A stretch of 64,000 nt of DNA from Kaistella yonginensis. Lineage in GTDB: Bacteria > Bacteroidota > Bacteroidia > Flavobacteriales > Weeksellaceae. The stretch is taken from NCBI RefSeq assembly GCF_030409525.1, contig NZ_JAUFQB010000022.1, positions 114,239-178,238 of the forward strand. The letters run 5' to 3'. The notes below the pieces were generated by a model. The model saw only the letters and a list, made by a program, of their open reading frames with translations. It did no database searches and was not told the origin of the DNA. Made by a program: the position numbers and the translations under genes. Shown in pieces: positions 43,634 to 53,522 of the stretch (within the stretch, counting starts at the first letter, position 1; every line of letters starts with the position of its first letter).

Positions 43634-46060
43634 ATGAAATTTTACGCTGTTATTTTGATATTGATGATTACCAATCAACTTTTCTACACTCAGGTCACAG
43701 AAAATGACAGCATTACCCGTAAAAAAATAGCGGCTGTTAAAATTACACAAGCTCCGAAAATTGATGGTATTTTAGATGAAGAGGTTTGGCAAAATGCAAT
43801 GATTGCCACTAATTTTATTGAGCGACGACCTCAAAACGGAGTTCCTATTTCAAATTCTTTCAGAACCGAAGTGAAGGTGTTGTATGACGATACGGGCGTT
43901 TATTTCGGTGCCATCTTATTTGATGAAAATCCAGCAAAGATTGCTCATGAATTAACGGAAAGAGACCAAATTGAAATGGACGATATTTTTGGAGTAACCA
44001 TTAATGGCTATAACGACCATCAACAAAGTTTAGAGTTTTTGGTCTTACCGAATGGCGTTCAAATCGATGCTAAAATCACCAACGATGTGGGTGAAGATAT
44101 GAGCTGGAACGCGGTTTGGTATTCCGCAGCCAAAATCACCGATAATGGCTGGATTGTAGAGATGAAAATCCCCTATTCAGAATTGCGATTCCCCAATAAA
44201 AACATTCAGCAATGGGGAATTAACTTCTTAAGACATGTCAACAGGACAAGCACCATGTATGATTGGAATTTTGTGGACAATAAAAAAGGATCTTACATGC
44301 TGTATGACGGCGTTTTAGAAGGAATTGAAAATATTAATCCTCCAACAAGACTTTCCTTTTTACCCTATTTCTCTACTTATTTGAATAATTATGAGGGGAA
44401 AACAACCGCCAATTTAAATGGTGGAATGGATGTGAAATATGGAATTAATGATGCTTTTACATTGGATCTCACTTTAATTCCAGATTTCGGACAGGCATCT
44501 TTCGACCGATCTGAACTGAATCTTTCCCCCTTCGAGCAGCAATTTGAGGAACAACGCTCGTTCTTTACCGAAGGAACAGAACTGTTTAGCAAGGGCGATT
44601 TGTTCTATTCTAGACGGGTTGGTGGAAATCCATCCAGAGATCCCGAGGTAAATGCGGACGAAACTATTTTAGAAAATCCCGATAAAGTAAAATTATTCAA
44701 TGCACTAAAAATCTCCGGAAGAACCAATAAAGGACTTGGAGTTGGTTTCTTTAATGCCGTTACAGAAAAAACAGAAGCGGTGATTAAAAATGGGATTACG
44801 GGTGAAATAAGAAAAGAAACCACCGAGCCGTGGGCGAATTATAATGTCTTTGTTTTGGATCAAAGATTTAGCGGAAATTCTTCGGTATCATTTGTTAATA
44901 CAAATGTGACCAGAAATGGGGAGTTCCGCGATGCTAATGTTACAGCATTACTTTTTGATATTAATAACAAGAAAAACACCTACAATTATTATGGATCCTC
45001 AAAAGCGAGTTTTGTGCTGCAAGATGGCACAAAATCAGGGAACGAAAGCGCACTGGGTTTTAACAAGGTTTCGGGCGAAAATCGGTTTGGCGCCAACTAT
45101 TTTATACGCACTAAAGAGTTTGACATCAATGATTTAGGATATCTGAATCAAACTAATTTTCATCGTCTGAATGCGAAGTATTCTTACCGATTTTTACAGC
45201 CAAAAGGAGATTTAAATATTTTGAATTATAATTTAACGATCACACATACCAGAAGATTAGATAACGATCTGTTTACCGAGCTGATACTTCATAACAGTAT
45301 TGAAATGCAAACGAAAAAATATTTTAATTTCGGTGGAGGCTTGATGATTTGGCCGATCGGAAAAAATGACATTTTTGAACCTCGAACAGATGGTAGATTC
45401 TTAAAAGTTCCTGCCATGATAAATTCATGGATTTTTATTAATACCGACAGTCGCAAGAAATTTCGAATAAACACCTATATCGACTATTACGCTTTTGATG
45501 AAAAAGGACGATACGAGTTGGATTATAATTTTAATCCCAGTTACAAATTTTCTGATCATCTTCGGTTTTATTATAATGCAAATATCAATTATGAAAACAA
45601 TGATAAAGGCTTTGTTGGGAAAATAGAAGGTGATATTTTTATGGGCAAGCGAAACCGTTTTACGGTAGAAAACGCCATCACATCACAATATACTTTTAAC
45701 AATAAAATGGCTTTGAATTTATCTTTCCGACATTATTTCTCGGAAGTTACTTACAAAGATTTCTCAACTTTAAATAGGGATGGCGGCACGACTGACACTC
45801 ACCTTTTCAGCGAAAACAGAGATGGAACTTTCAATTCCTGGAATGTTGATTTGCGTTATTCTTGGTGGTTTGCGCCGGGAAGTCAGTTGACACTACTCTA
45901 TCGAAATGCAGTAGGCAACTATCTCAATGAGTCGAAAATTGGTCTTAAAAATAATTTTGACCGTCTTTTTCAAGAGCCGATGGTGAATAATATTTCTCTA
46001 AAACTAACCTATTACATCGATTATAATCAGGCGAAACATTGGTTTAAAAAAAAGAATTAA
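43634..46060 (+). CDS. DUF5916 outer-membrane protein with CBM9-like domain
   Basis: An 808-residue exported protein. After the signal peptide, residues 35-220 form a family-9 carbohydrate-binding-like beta sandwich (KIDGILDEEVWQNA, DDTGVYFGAILFDENP). The remaining 580 residues alternate aromatic-ended amphipathic strands (YELDYNFNPSYKFSDHLRFYYN, LTLLYRN), which suggests an outer-membrane beta barrel. This is the architecture of DUF5916, common in Bacteroidota; its role, possibly handling of a surface polysaccharide, is not known. The C terminus is WFKKKN with no sorting domain. Confidence 0.88.
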   Translation: MKFYAVILILMITNQLFYTQVTENDSITRKKIAAVKITQAPKIDGILDEEVWQNAMIATNFIERRPQNGVPISNSFRTEVKVLYDDTGVYFGAILFDENPAKIAHELTERDQIEMDDIFGVTINGYNDHQQSLEFLVLPNGVQIDAKITNDVGEDMSWNAVWYSAAKITDNGWIVEMKIPYSELRFPNKNIQQWGINFLRHVNRTSTMYDWNFVDNKKGSYMLYDGVLEGIENINPPTRLSFLPYFSTYLNNYEGKTTANLNGGMDVKYGINDAFTLDLTLIPDFGQASFDRSELNLSPFEQQFEEQRSFFTEGTELFSKGDLFYSRRVGGNPSRDPEVNADETILENPDKVKLFNALKISGRTNKGLGVGFFNAVTEKTEAVIKNGITGEIRKETTEPWANYNVFVLDQRFSGNSSVSFVNTNVTRNGEFRDANVTALLFDINNKKNTYNYYGSSKASFVLQDGTKSGNESALGFNKVSGENRFGANYFIRTKEFDINDLGYLNQTNFHRLNAKYSYRFLQPKGDLNILNYNLTITHTRRLDNDLFTELILHNSIEMQTKKYFNFGGGLMIWPIGKNDIFEPRTDGRFLKVPAMINSWIFINTDSRKKFRINTYIDYYAFDEKGRYELDYNFNPSYKFSDHLRFYYNANINYENNDKGFVGKIEGDIFMGKRNRFTVENAITSQYTFNNKMALNLSFRHYFSEVTYKDFSTLNRDGGTTDTHLFSENRDGTFNSWNVDLRYSWWFAPGSQLTLLYRNAVGNYLNESKIGLKNNFDRLFQEPMVNNISLKLTYYIDYNQAKHWFKKKN

Positions 46061-46080
46061 GAAGGTTAGATTAAAGCAAA

Positions 46081-46115
46081 AAAACCGCTTCAAATAAAAT
46101 TGAAACGGTCTTTTT
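46081..46115. terminator. Terminator between convergent DUF5916 and pheS genes
   Basis: ACCGCTTCAA pairs with TTGAAACGGT (one mismatch) and is flanked by A and T runs on the two sides, so it can serve both genes. Confidence 0.7.
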
Positions 46116-46132
46116 ATAATTTACATCAATGT

Positions 46133-47143
46133 TTACAGCGATTTAAACTGGTCCAACATTCTTTTATCATTTTCAAAAAACATTCTGATGTCGCTCATTT
46201 GGTACATCAGCATAGCGATTCTTTCGATTCCCATTCCGAAGGCATACCCGGAGTATTTGTCTGGATCAATATTAACATTGGTTAAAACAGCAGGATCTAC
46301 CATACCACAACCCATAATTTCTAACCATCCCGTTCCTTTGGTAATTCTGTAATCGGTTTCTGAATTTAAACCCCAATACACGTCGACTTCTGCACTTGGT
46401 TCTGTAAAAGGGAAATATGAAGGTCTTAATCTAATTTTAGACTTTCCGAAAAGTTCAGTTGTAAAAAACTGAATGGTTTGCTTTAAATCGGCAAAACTCA
46501 CATTTTGATCAATATATAACCCTTCAATTTGATGAAAAATACAGTGCGAACGTGAAGAAATCGCTTCATTTCTGAAGACTCTTCCGGGCGATAAAATTCT
46601 CATTGGCGGTTGATTTTCTTCCATATATCGAATCTGAACGGAAGAGGTATGTGTTCGCAATAACAAATCAGGATTCGTTTCAATGAAAAAAGTATCCTGC
46701 ATATCACGTGCGGGATGATATTCTGGAAGATTTAAGGCGGTAAAATTATGCCAATCATCTTCAATCTCTGGTCCGTCTGCCACTGCAAAACCAATGGATT
46801 TAAAGATTTCGATAATTCTGTTTTTTACCAAATTAATGGGATGGCGGGTTCCTAATTCTGAGGGAAAACCTGGTTTGGTCAAATCATCTTTTTCAACGAA
46901 GATCGTAGCAATGTTGGCGTTTTTTAAAACCTCTAATTTCGCTTCTACCGCTTGTTTCAGTGTATTAATTTTTTGTCCGAATTCTTTTTTCTGCTCGTTT
47001 GGAACTTCTTTAAACTGCGCCAAAACATCATTAATCAACCCTTTTTTACCACTGAATTTAATGCGGAATTGTTCAATCTCTTCTTTACTTGTCGAACTGA
47101 AATTTCCTACTTCAATCAATAATTCCTCAATCTTTTCTAACAT
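46133..47143 (-). CDS. pheS: Phenylalanine-tRNA ligase alpha subunit
   Basis: Catalytic subunit of the class II heterotetrameric PheRS. From ATG 47143 ([13 protein letters not shown]) it has 336 residues, the typical size. The coiled-coil arm is at residues 1-85, and the class II motifs follow: motif 1 around [17 protein letters not shown], motif 2 [12 protein letters not shown], and motif 3 [13 protein letters not shown]. The upstream TTG at 47167 lies within the -7 box and is not the start. The partner gene pheT is not visible in this window. Confidence 0.96.
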   Translation of the reverse strand: MLEKIEELLIEVGNFSSTSKEEIEQFRIKFSGKKGLINDVLAQFKEVPNEQKKEFGQKINTLKQAVEAKLEVLKNANIATIFVEKDDLTKPGFPSELGTRHPINLVKNRIIEIFKSIGFAVADGPEIEDDWHNFTALNLPEYHPARDMQDTFFIETNPDLLLRTHTSSVQIRYMEENQPPMRILSPGRVFRNEAISSRSHCIFHQIEGLYIDQNVSFADLKQTIQFFTTELFGKSKIRLRPSYFPFTEPSAEVDVYWGLNSETDYRITKGTGWLEIMGCGMVDPAVLTNVNIDPDKYSGYAFGMGIERIAMLMYQMSDIRMFFENDKRMLDQFKSL

Positions 47144-47164
47144 TTCTTTAAATATAATTGGATG

Positions 47165-47172
47165 CAAAAATA
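47165..47172 (-). promoter_or_regulatory. -7 promoter box for pheS
   Basis: TATTTTTG on the minus strand, 21 bases before the pheS ATG. Confidence 0.6.
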
Positions 47173-47382
47173 CGATTTTTCAATGAAATATTTTTAACAC
47201 GCTATGACTAAAATTTTGTTGTGGAAAATGAAGAAACCGCGGATGAACGTATAATGATTAAATTGCAAAATTTGTGCTAGAAAAAGCACACCGATTTATT
47301 CTAAAATTTGAAACATAACTACGAAGTTTTAAAGAACTTTGTAAAGTCTTTGCCAGTAAATTCAGGTATTTGTTGCGAAAAA

Positions 47383-47955
47383 TTATTTCATAAAATCTAA
47401 AAATTTTTCGATGGCTTTTTTCCGATGGCTGATTTTATTTTTGTCTTCGGCTTTCATTTCGGCAAAGGTCATTTGGTAATGATCGGGAACAAAGATGGGG
47501 TCATATCCAAATCCTTGTTCTCCCCGAATTTCTTGGGTTAAATCACCATAAACGCGGCCTTCAAAATAATTTTCGCCGGATTCGTCAACCAAACACATTA
47601 CCGTCACGAAATAGGCCTTTCGGTTTTGCTGATCTTTCAATTCCGCTAAAACTTTCGCCATATTTTTGCTAAAATCATGATTTCCAGCGTAGCGAGCAGA
47701 ATAAATTCCCGGTCGTCCGTCTAGTGCGTCAACGACCAAACCAGAATCATCGCCCAAACTTGGCTTACCCGTTTTATTAAAACAATATTGTGCTTTGATC
47801 AAGGCGTTGGCGTGAAAAGTATGGCCATCTTCTACAATTTCATCATGAATATCATAGTCTGTGAGAGAAGTAACCTTGAATTTCTCCCCTAAAATTTGCT
47901 GAATTTCTTCTTTTTTATGTGCGTTATGCGTAGCGATAAGAATTTCCTTTTTCAT
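47383..47955 (-). CDS. rdgB: XTP/dITP diphosphatase (HAM1/RdgB)
   Basis: A 190-residue house-cleaning nucleotide hydrolase that converts XTP, ITP and dITP to monophosphates and prevents their incorporation. The substrate loop ATHNAHKKEEIQ is at residues 7-18, and the catalytic segments EDGHTFHANALIKA, GDDSGLVVDALDGRPGIYSARY and GYDPIFVPDHY are all intact. The length matches the family. It is followed upstream on the same strand by the DUF1444 gene with a 53-base gap. Confidence 0.95.
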   Translation of the reverse strand: MKKEILIATHNAHKKEEIQQILGEKFKVTSLTDYDIHDEIVEDGHTFHANALIKAQYCFNKTGKPSLGDDSGLVVDALDGRPGIYSARYAGNHDFSKNMAKVLAELKDQQNRKAYFVTVMCLVDESGENYFEGRVYGDLTQEIRGEQGFGYDPIFVPDHYQMTFAEMKAEDKNKISHRKKAIEKFLDFMK

Positions 47956-48008
47956 AAGTAATGGGTAAGCAGTATGGAGTAATTGAGTTGTGTATTTAAA
48001 TTCTATTT

Positions 48009-48785
48009 TTACAATATTTCAAATTTACGATTTACAAATTCGAAAATTTTATCTGAAACCAAATGATCTCCCGTTTGGAAAATATGGTTAATTCTTTCTC
48101 TTATTAGTAGTAGATTTTCTTCATCTTCACTTCCGGTAATTAAAATAACATCGCGGGCGGGAATTCCGATGATTAAATTTCCTTTTACAGGAAAATTATC
48201 TTTCGACCATATATCCAATAAAATCAAACTCGTTTCGTAATTCCCATCAATGGTCAACATAAAATAATCTTCCTCACCATGTCTTTCTATATTGATTGAA
48301 TTTTCTAAATTTTCAATCGCTTTTGATTTTAAATCGGTGAAACTAATGTTTAAAGTGGCTAAATCTTCTTTATTTAAATAACTAATATTGGTTTCTGAAT
48401 CTTCAACATAGAAAATAAAAAGTTCTTCGTTGTATTTTTCAAATATAATATGCTGTTCAAAATCTGGATTTATTTCTTTTAAATGCGCTACAAATCTATA
48501 ATCTTTTATAACAGGCAAAATATCATTAATATTGATGTTCTCATCTGATTTAAAGTAGAGGGAATTTGAAGTATTTAAATATCGTGTGATGATTTCTTCT
48601 AATTCTTCTGGTTCACCTAAATATTCTTTATAAGCATTATCCAAAAAATGCTTGAAATCTGAATTTACATCATATTCTGTTTGAATTTCTAAACCCTCAA
48701 TTTTCGCAATTTTTAATCCAGCAACTTTATGAACTAAACGACTGGCAAAGAATTCTGCAAATAAGAGTTCAGATAATAATTTCAT
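48009..48785 (-). CDS. DUF1444 family protein
   Basis: A 258-residue cytosolic protein, acidic and rich in Asn, Glu and Ile. The C-terminal part LIIGIPARDVILITGSEDEE and the middle YFMLTIDGNYETSLILLDIW resemble the DUF1444 family of unknown function. No signal peptide or membrane segment is seen. It precedes rdgB on the same strand. Confidence 0.72.
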   Translation of the reverse strand: MKLLSELLFAEFFASRLVHKVAGLKIAKIEGLEIQTEYDVNSDFKHFLDNAYKEYLGEPEELEEIITRYLNTSNSLYFKSDENININDILPVIKDYRFVAHLKEINPDFEQHIIFEKYNEELFIFYVEDSETNISYLNKEDLATLNISFTDLKSKAIENLENSINIERHGEEDYFMLTIDGNYETSLILLDIWSKDNFPVKGNLIIGIPARDVILITGSEDEENLLLIRERINHIFQTGDHLVSDKIFEFVNRKFEIL

Positions 48786-48841
48786 TTTTTATTCAGATTA
48801 AATTAAACTTTATTAAAGTCTGAAAATTGAACAAAGAGAAG

Positions 48842-49663
48842 TTAAATTTGAGTTAACCTTTCCGGATATTTCTTTAAAAACAAGATAAAAAAAACAGCAA
48901 AAAGCACAACTCCCACTCCTAATATTTGAATTTCAGAAATTTTAAAGGTAGTACCGAAACTATCGGTACTCACATAGAAAATTAAAAGAGAAGAGACCAG
49001 ATTGTTAAAAGCATGCAGTAGAATTGGCAAAAGCAAGGATTTCGTTTTGTAATAAACCAACCCCAAAACTGAACCCAGTAAAACCGCACCTATAAATTGC
49101 CAAGGATTTCCATGAACGAGTCCAAAAAAGAAAGCAGAAATTAAGATTGCTTTCCAAGGTTTTACGCCTTTATTAAGCAACCCTTTTTGAATAATTCCAC
49201 GGAATATAATTTCTTCAATGATGGGTGCAAATAAAACTGTTAAAACGATGGTTGCAAATTGATCTGAAATCAGAAAATTCATTTGTAGACTAAATTTCTG
49301 ATAAAGATCCCCCAAATACTTTCCCTCTATTGGAACTAAACTTGTGAAAAACTCGGAAACCAACATCATCCCAAACATCATGGGAAAAATCAAAACATAG
49401 GTTTGAAAATCTTTTGGGGAGAGATTAAAAAATAGTTTTTTATTCTCGGGTTTTAGTTTGAAAAACTCAAAACAAAATATAGGAAAAACAAAGATGACAG
49501 GATAAGACAATAAATTAAAAAACATATTGGCTGTTAAATCTTCATTAAAATATTTTAATGAAAAATCTACAACCAATCCCAATAAAAGTGCAATAAATAA
49601 AAATGAAAATACTAAAACTGATATGCCTTTGCCATCCAATTTAAATTGGTTTTTTTTCTCCAT
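48842..49663 (-). CDS. CPBP family intramembrane metalloprotease (Abi-like)
   Basis: A 273-residue membrane protein with about eight hydrophobic segments. The CPBP motifs are complete: APIIEEIIFRGIIQKGLL with the Glu-Glu-x3-Arg pattern near residue 150, FGLVHGNPWQ, and LLHAFNN near the end. The family includes CAAX prenyl proteases and bacteriocin self-immunity proteins; no bacteriocin gene is present here, so the substrate is open. A -7 box lies 16 bases upstream. Confidence 0.9.
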   Translation of the reverse strand: MEKKNQFKLDGKGISVLVFSFLFIALLLGLVVDFSLKYFNEDLTANMFFNLLSYPVIFVFPIFCFEFFKLKPENKKLFFNLSPKDFQTYVLIFPMMFGMMLVSEFFTSLVPIEGKYLGDLYQKFSLQMNFLISDQFATIVLTVLFAPIIEEIIFRGIIQKGLLNKGVKPWKAILISAFFFGLVHGNPWQFIGAVLLGSVLGLVYYKTKSLLLPILLHAFNNLVSSLLIFYVSTDSFGTTFKISEIQILGVGVVLFAVFFILFLKKYPERLTQI

Positions 49664-49679
49664 TCGAAATAAATTTCAA

Positions 49680-49687
49680 CAAAGATA
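49680..49687 (-). promoter_or_regulatory. -7 promoter box for the CPBP protease gene
   Basis: TATCTTTG on the minus strand, 16 bases before the start codon. Confidence 0.5.
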
Positions 49688-49771
49688 AATTAAAATTGAA
49701 GATAGTTTTGATGAAACAACTCGAAATTTGGCGTAAGTAAAAATGCAAAGTTCATTTCCACCTAAAAAGTA

Positions 49772-50380
49772 TTATTTACGAAGAATTTCTTTCAGATAAA
49801 TTTTAAAATCAAGTTGCATGTAGGTAATAAAAGGGAAACCTCCTCCATCAGTAAAACGAATTGCTTTAGAACCATCACTATTTTCCATTATTGAACCATC
49901 TAAGAAATAAGCAGTTCCGTTGATATTTTTAATCCATCTTATATACGTTGAATTATTTTTCGGACTGGTATCACCTTCCAAAGTTGTAAAATTTTCTGCC
50001 GGAGAATTTACGCCTTTCAATAAAAAATCAGCACTTCCTTTTTCCGCAGCATCCATCATTTTTTTACTGGCGAAAACAGAAGTTTGGTTCGTTAAATCTA
50101 TTTTTCCACCAGAAAATCGATTGTACATTGCAAAAGAATTTTTCAGCGCATCAGCAGTAATGGCAATAGTACCTGTTTTGTTGATCGGTTCTGTCATTTT
50201 ATACTCAAATGTAACTCCTGTGGCACTTAATTTTGTAGGCATTACGATGAAATCATATTCCATATTGCCCGCTTCAACTTGATACACGAGTTGATCACCA
50301 ACTTGCATTTTATAAGCAATTTGAGAAAATAACAATAAATTGGAAAACATTAAGACGGATAGAATTATAAATTTTTTCAT
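49772..50380 (-). CDS. Secreted beta-rich protein of unknown function
   Basis: A 202-residue exported protein (signal peptide of about 20 residues, ending LFSQI). The opening of the mature part, MQVGDQLVYQVEAGNMEYDF, is similar in style to the DUF3108 protein at 42746-43513, so the two may be remote relatives with a beta-barrel-like fold. No catalytic residues are recognised. It ends without a sorting domain. Confidence 0.68.
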   Translation of the reverse strand: MKKFIILSVLMFSNLLLFSQIAYKMQVGDQLVYQVEAGNMEYDFIVMPTKLSATGVTFEYKMTEPINKTGTIAITADALKNSFAMYNRFSGGKIDLTNQTSVFASKKMMDAAEKGSADFLLKGVNSPAENFTTLEGDTSPKNNSTYIRWIKNINGTAYFLDGSIMENSDGSKAIRFTDGGGFPFITYMQLDFKIYLKEILRK

Positions 50381-50566
50381 TTGTAAAGGTTATTTAATTT
50401 TAAAGAGAATGAATTTTTCAGAAGTAAATTTATAATTTATTTTTAATTAAATTTTTTTTCTTTGCTTATTTTAAAATGGATTAAAAAAAGCGATTAATTT
50501 AGCCCACCAAACAACCGTTTTCATTTTCGGTAAAAAAAAACGATTTTTGCAGTCTCAAATTTAATT

Positions 50567-52162
50567 ATGTCAGATCTACTCAAAGAAATAGGAAAAAGAA
50601 AAACCTTCGGAATTATCGCCCACCCTGATGCTGGAAAAACGACGCTTACAGAAAAGCTTTTGCTTTTTGGAGGTGCAATTCAAGAAGCTGGTGCCGTAAA
50701 ATCGAATAAAATTAAGAAAGGAGCGACTTCCGATTTCATGGAAATTGAAAGACAGCGTGGAATTTCTGTGGCAACTTCTGTTTTGGCGTTTGAATACAAA
50801 GGTCATAAAATCAATATTTTAGATACGCCAGGTCACAAAGATTTTGCCGAAGATACCTATCGAACTCTAACGGCGGTAGATTCAGTAATCGTGGTTGTAG
50901 ATGTTGCAAAAGGAGTTGAGGAACAAACTGAAAAATTGGTTCAGGTATGTAGAATGCGAAATATTCCGATGATTGTTTTCATCAATAAATTAGACCGTGA
51001 AGGAAAAGACGCTTTCGATTTATTGGATGAAGTGGAGCAAAAACTAGGATTAACCGTTGTGCCACTTTCCCTACCGATTGGTATGGGCGGAGATTTTCAA
51101 GGAATTTATAATATTTGGGAAGATAATATTCAGTTATTTTTAGAAGAGAAAAAACAAAGGGTTGGCGAGGCAATTAAGTTTGATGATATCAAGGATCCCA
51201 AAATTGATGAAGCAATCGGTGAAAAAGCTGCAGCTACCTTGCGTGAGGAACTGGAGTTGATTCAGGAAGTGTATCCTAAATTTAATCGGGAAGATTATAT
51301 GAACGGCGATTTACAACCGGTTTTCTTCGGTTCTGCCTTAAATAATTTCGGGGTGCGCGAGTTGCTTGATGCATTCATCGAAATCGCGCCAAATCCACAA
51401 CCAAAGGAAAGTGATACGCGAATGGTCTATCCAGAAGAAAAAGATTTTACAGGATTTGTTTTTAAAATCCATGCCAATATGGATCCGAAACACCGCGACC
51501 GATTGGCTTTCGTGAAAATCGTTTCGGGAACTTTCAAAAGAAATGAAAACTATTTATTGGTTAGAGAAAATAAGAAAATGAAATTTTCATCACCAAACGC
51601 TTTCTTTGCCGATAAAAAAGAAGTGGTTGATGAAAGTTTTCCAGGTGATATCGTTGGACTCCACGATACAGGAAATTTCAGAATTGGTGATACATTAACG
51701 GGTGGTGAAAAATTGAGTTTCAAAGGAATTCCGAATTTCTCACCGGAACATTTCAGATACATTAATAATGATGATCCGCTAAAAGCGAAACAATTAGCCA
51801 AAGGAATCGATCAATTAATGGATGAAGGTGTGGCGCAATTATTTACGCTGGAAATGAACAATAGAAAAATTATTGGAACAGTTGGAGCGCTTCAATACGA
51901 AGTTATTCAATACCGTTTGGAACATGAATATGGTGCAAAATGTACCTATGAACCACTTTCCATACATAAAGCTTGTTGGATTGAAGCCGATGAAAAGTCC
52001 GAAGAATTCAAAGAATTTGCCCGTTTAAAACAGCGATTTATGGCGAGAGATAAATACGGACAGCTGGTATTTTTGGCTGATTCTTCATTTACAATCCACA
52101 TGACACAAGAGAAGTTTCCAAATGTAAAATTGCATTTCATCAGTGAATTTAAGCAAGATTAA
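50567..52162 (+). CDS. prfC: Peptide chain release factor 3
   Basis: GTPase that removes RF1/RF2 from the ribosome after termination. The 531 residues contain G1 AHPDAGKTTLTEKL, G2 in RGISVATS, G3 DTPGHKDFAEDT and G4 NKLDREGKD, followed by the RF3-specific domains (FTGFVFKIHANMDPKHRDR, LFTLEMNNRKIIGTVGALQ, EYGAKCTYEPL). This order and length identify RF3 rather than EF-G or TypA. A terminator follows the stop. Confidence 0.96.
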   Translation: MSDLLKEIGKRKTFGIIAHPDAGKTTLTEKLLLFGGAIQEAGAVKSNKIKKGATSDFMEIERQRGISVATSVLAFEYKGHKINILDTPGHKDFAEDTYRTLTAVDSVIVVVDVAKGVEEQTEKLVQVCRMRNIPMIVFINKLDREGKDAFDLLDEVEQKLGLTVVPLSLPIGMGGDFQGIYNIWEDNIQLFLEEKKQRVGEAIKFDDIKDPKIDEAIGEKAAATLREELELIQEVYPKFNREDYMNGDLQPVFFGSALNNFGVRELLDAFIEIAPNPQPKESDTRMVYPEEKDFTGFVFKIHANMDPKHRDRLAFVKIVSGTFKRNENYLLVRENKKMKFSSPNAFFADKKEVVDESFPGDIVGLHDTGNFRIGDTLTGGEKLSFKGIPNFSPEHFRYINNDDPLKAKQLAKGIDQLMDEGVAQLFTLEMNNRKIIGTVGALQYEVIQYRLEHEYGAKCTYEPLSIHKACWIEADEKSEEFKEFARLKQRFMARDKYGQLVFLADSSFTIHMTQEKFPNVKLHFISEFKQD

Positions 52163-52204
52163 TTTGTAAAGTTTTTGTAAATTGATTTGCAAAATACAGA
52201 TAAA

Positions 52205-52237
52205 GAGACTTTTACATATTGTAAAGGTCTTTTTTTA
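52205..52237 (+). terminator. Terminator of prfC
   Basis: AGACTTTTACA pairs with TGTAAAGGTCT (one G-U pair) across a short loop, followed by seven T. Confidence 0.85.
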
Positions 52238-52292
52238 TTTTTAAGGGAATGCTATTTGATTATCTTGCACCGATTAAAATTTAAAAATCAAA

Positions 52293-53420
52293 ATGAAAAA
52301 AATATTTGCCACGCTCATGCTGATCTCTGTTTTAAATTCTTGCAGCAAACAGGAATTTTCCGAGGCAACGAATTCTATAAAAAAAGCCGACAGTCTTTTT
52401 ATGAAAGCCAATGATGGTTTAAAAACCTTGGATTCTATTTCTAAACGAGTGAATGATTCCAATGGAATTGCGAGAAAAGTAGTCCTTCCGGAAATCGAAA
52501 AACAAAGCAAAAAAATCGACAGCACCTTGAAATCAGGTAGTTGGAAAATAGATTCCATTAATAAAGATATTGCAGAAATTACGAAGAACATAAAAGTCGG
52601 AACAGAGGTTGCGTCAACATTAGACTCTGCTAATCAAGCTTTACAAAAAGGCGAAAATGTGATTTCAGTTTTAAGTAAAACTGCTGATAAAATTCTAAAT
52701 CAAACACGTGCCAAAACACAGCCTCAAAATATTCCCAAAGAAGAATCTAACCCAAAAATGCAAAACAATCCGGTAATTGCACTACCAGTTATCGAGAAGA
52801 GTCCCATTGTCAAAACAGCGGTATTAGAAATTGAAGTTGCAGATATCAACCAAGCAAAAGCGATTTTAAAACAAAAAATTAGGGAAAATAATGCCGATTT
52901 GGTTTCTGAAAATTTCAGCCAAAAAGAAGGATTTGAACGTGAATATTTGACGGCGAAAGTTCCGCTCTATAATTTTGATCAATTGGTTTCTAGCCTTGCC
53001 AATGAACTTGGAGCAGTGAAATCTAAAAGCACAGAAAGTGAAGGAATAGATTATGTTTCCGGCCAAATGTGTGACCTCGAAATTACTTTAGTTAAAAAAG
53101 AAAACCTTACATCAAATCAATTAGTTACCGATGATACAATTGGAGAATCTGATTCGTTTAGCGCAAAATTTTCATCGGCTTTTATGAGTGGATTTAAAAT
53201 ATTGGGTGATTTTATGCTTGTAATCCTACCCTTTTGGCCGGTCTTTATTATCGCTGGATTGGTTTTCTATTTTGTACGCAAAAGCAAGAAAAATAAAGAG
53301 TTGAAAGCTCTGGAAAATCAATTTACAAATTCAGCTCAACAAACAGAAATTAGAAGTCCAGAAGAAAATGATGAAGATTCGGGAGAACCAGATTATTCAA
53401 AATATTTACCAAAAAAATAG
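52293..53420 (+). CDS. DUF4349 family lipoprotein
   Basis: A 375-residue envelope protein. The lipobox VLNSC puts the lipid on Cys17; a helical, Lys/Ser-rich linker follows to about residue 165. The DUF4349 domain (ILKQKIRENNADLVSENFSQ, LTAKVPLYNFDQLVSSL, VSGQMCDLEITLVKKE) occupies about 168-275. A single membrane helix is near residues 308-329 (LVILPFWPVFIIAGLVFYFV) and ends in a basic cytosolic stretch. Members have no established function. It stands between two terminators and is probably monocistronic. Confidence 0.85.
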   Translation: MKKIFATLMLISVLNSCSKQEFSEATNSIKKADSLFMKANDGLKTLDSISKRVNDSNGIARKVVLPEIEKQSKKIDSTLKSGSWKIDSINKDIAEITKNIKVGTEVASTLDSANQALQKGENVISVLSKTADKILNQTRAKTQPQNIPKEESNPKMQNNPVIALPVIEKSPIVKTAVLEIEVADINQAKAILKQKIRENNADLVSENFSQKEGFEREYLTAKVPLYNFDQLVSSLANELGAVKSKSTESEGIDYVSGQMCDLEITLVKKENLTSNQLVTDDTIGESDSFSAKFSSAFMSGFKILGDFMLVILPFWPVFIIAGLVFYFVRKSKKNKELKALENQFTNSAQQTEIRSPEENDEDSGEPDYSKYLPKK

Positions 53421-53467
53421 GAAATTTTGCCTTCGTTTTAGCTAAAGCGTTTTGGTTTTAACACAAA

Positions 53468-53495
53468 AAAACGGGCCAAAGCCCGTTCTTATTTT
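53468..53495. terminator. Terminator after the DUF4349 gene
   Basis: AACGGGC pairs perfectly with GCCCGTT across a four-base loop, with a T-rich run on the plus strand and A-run on the other side. The DUF2891 gene converges from the right, so it can serve both. Confidence 0.8.
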
Positions 53496-53522
53496 TAGAT
53501 TAATTCATTTTTAGCTAGCAAA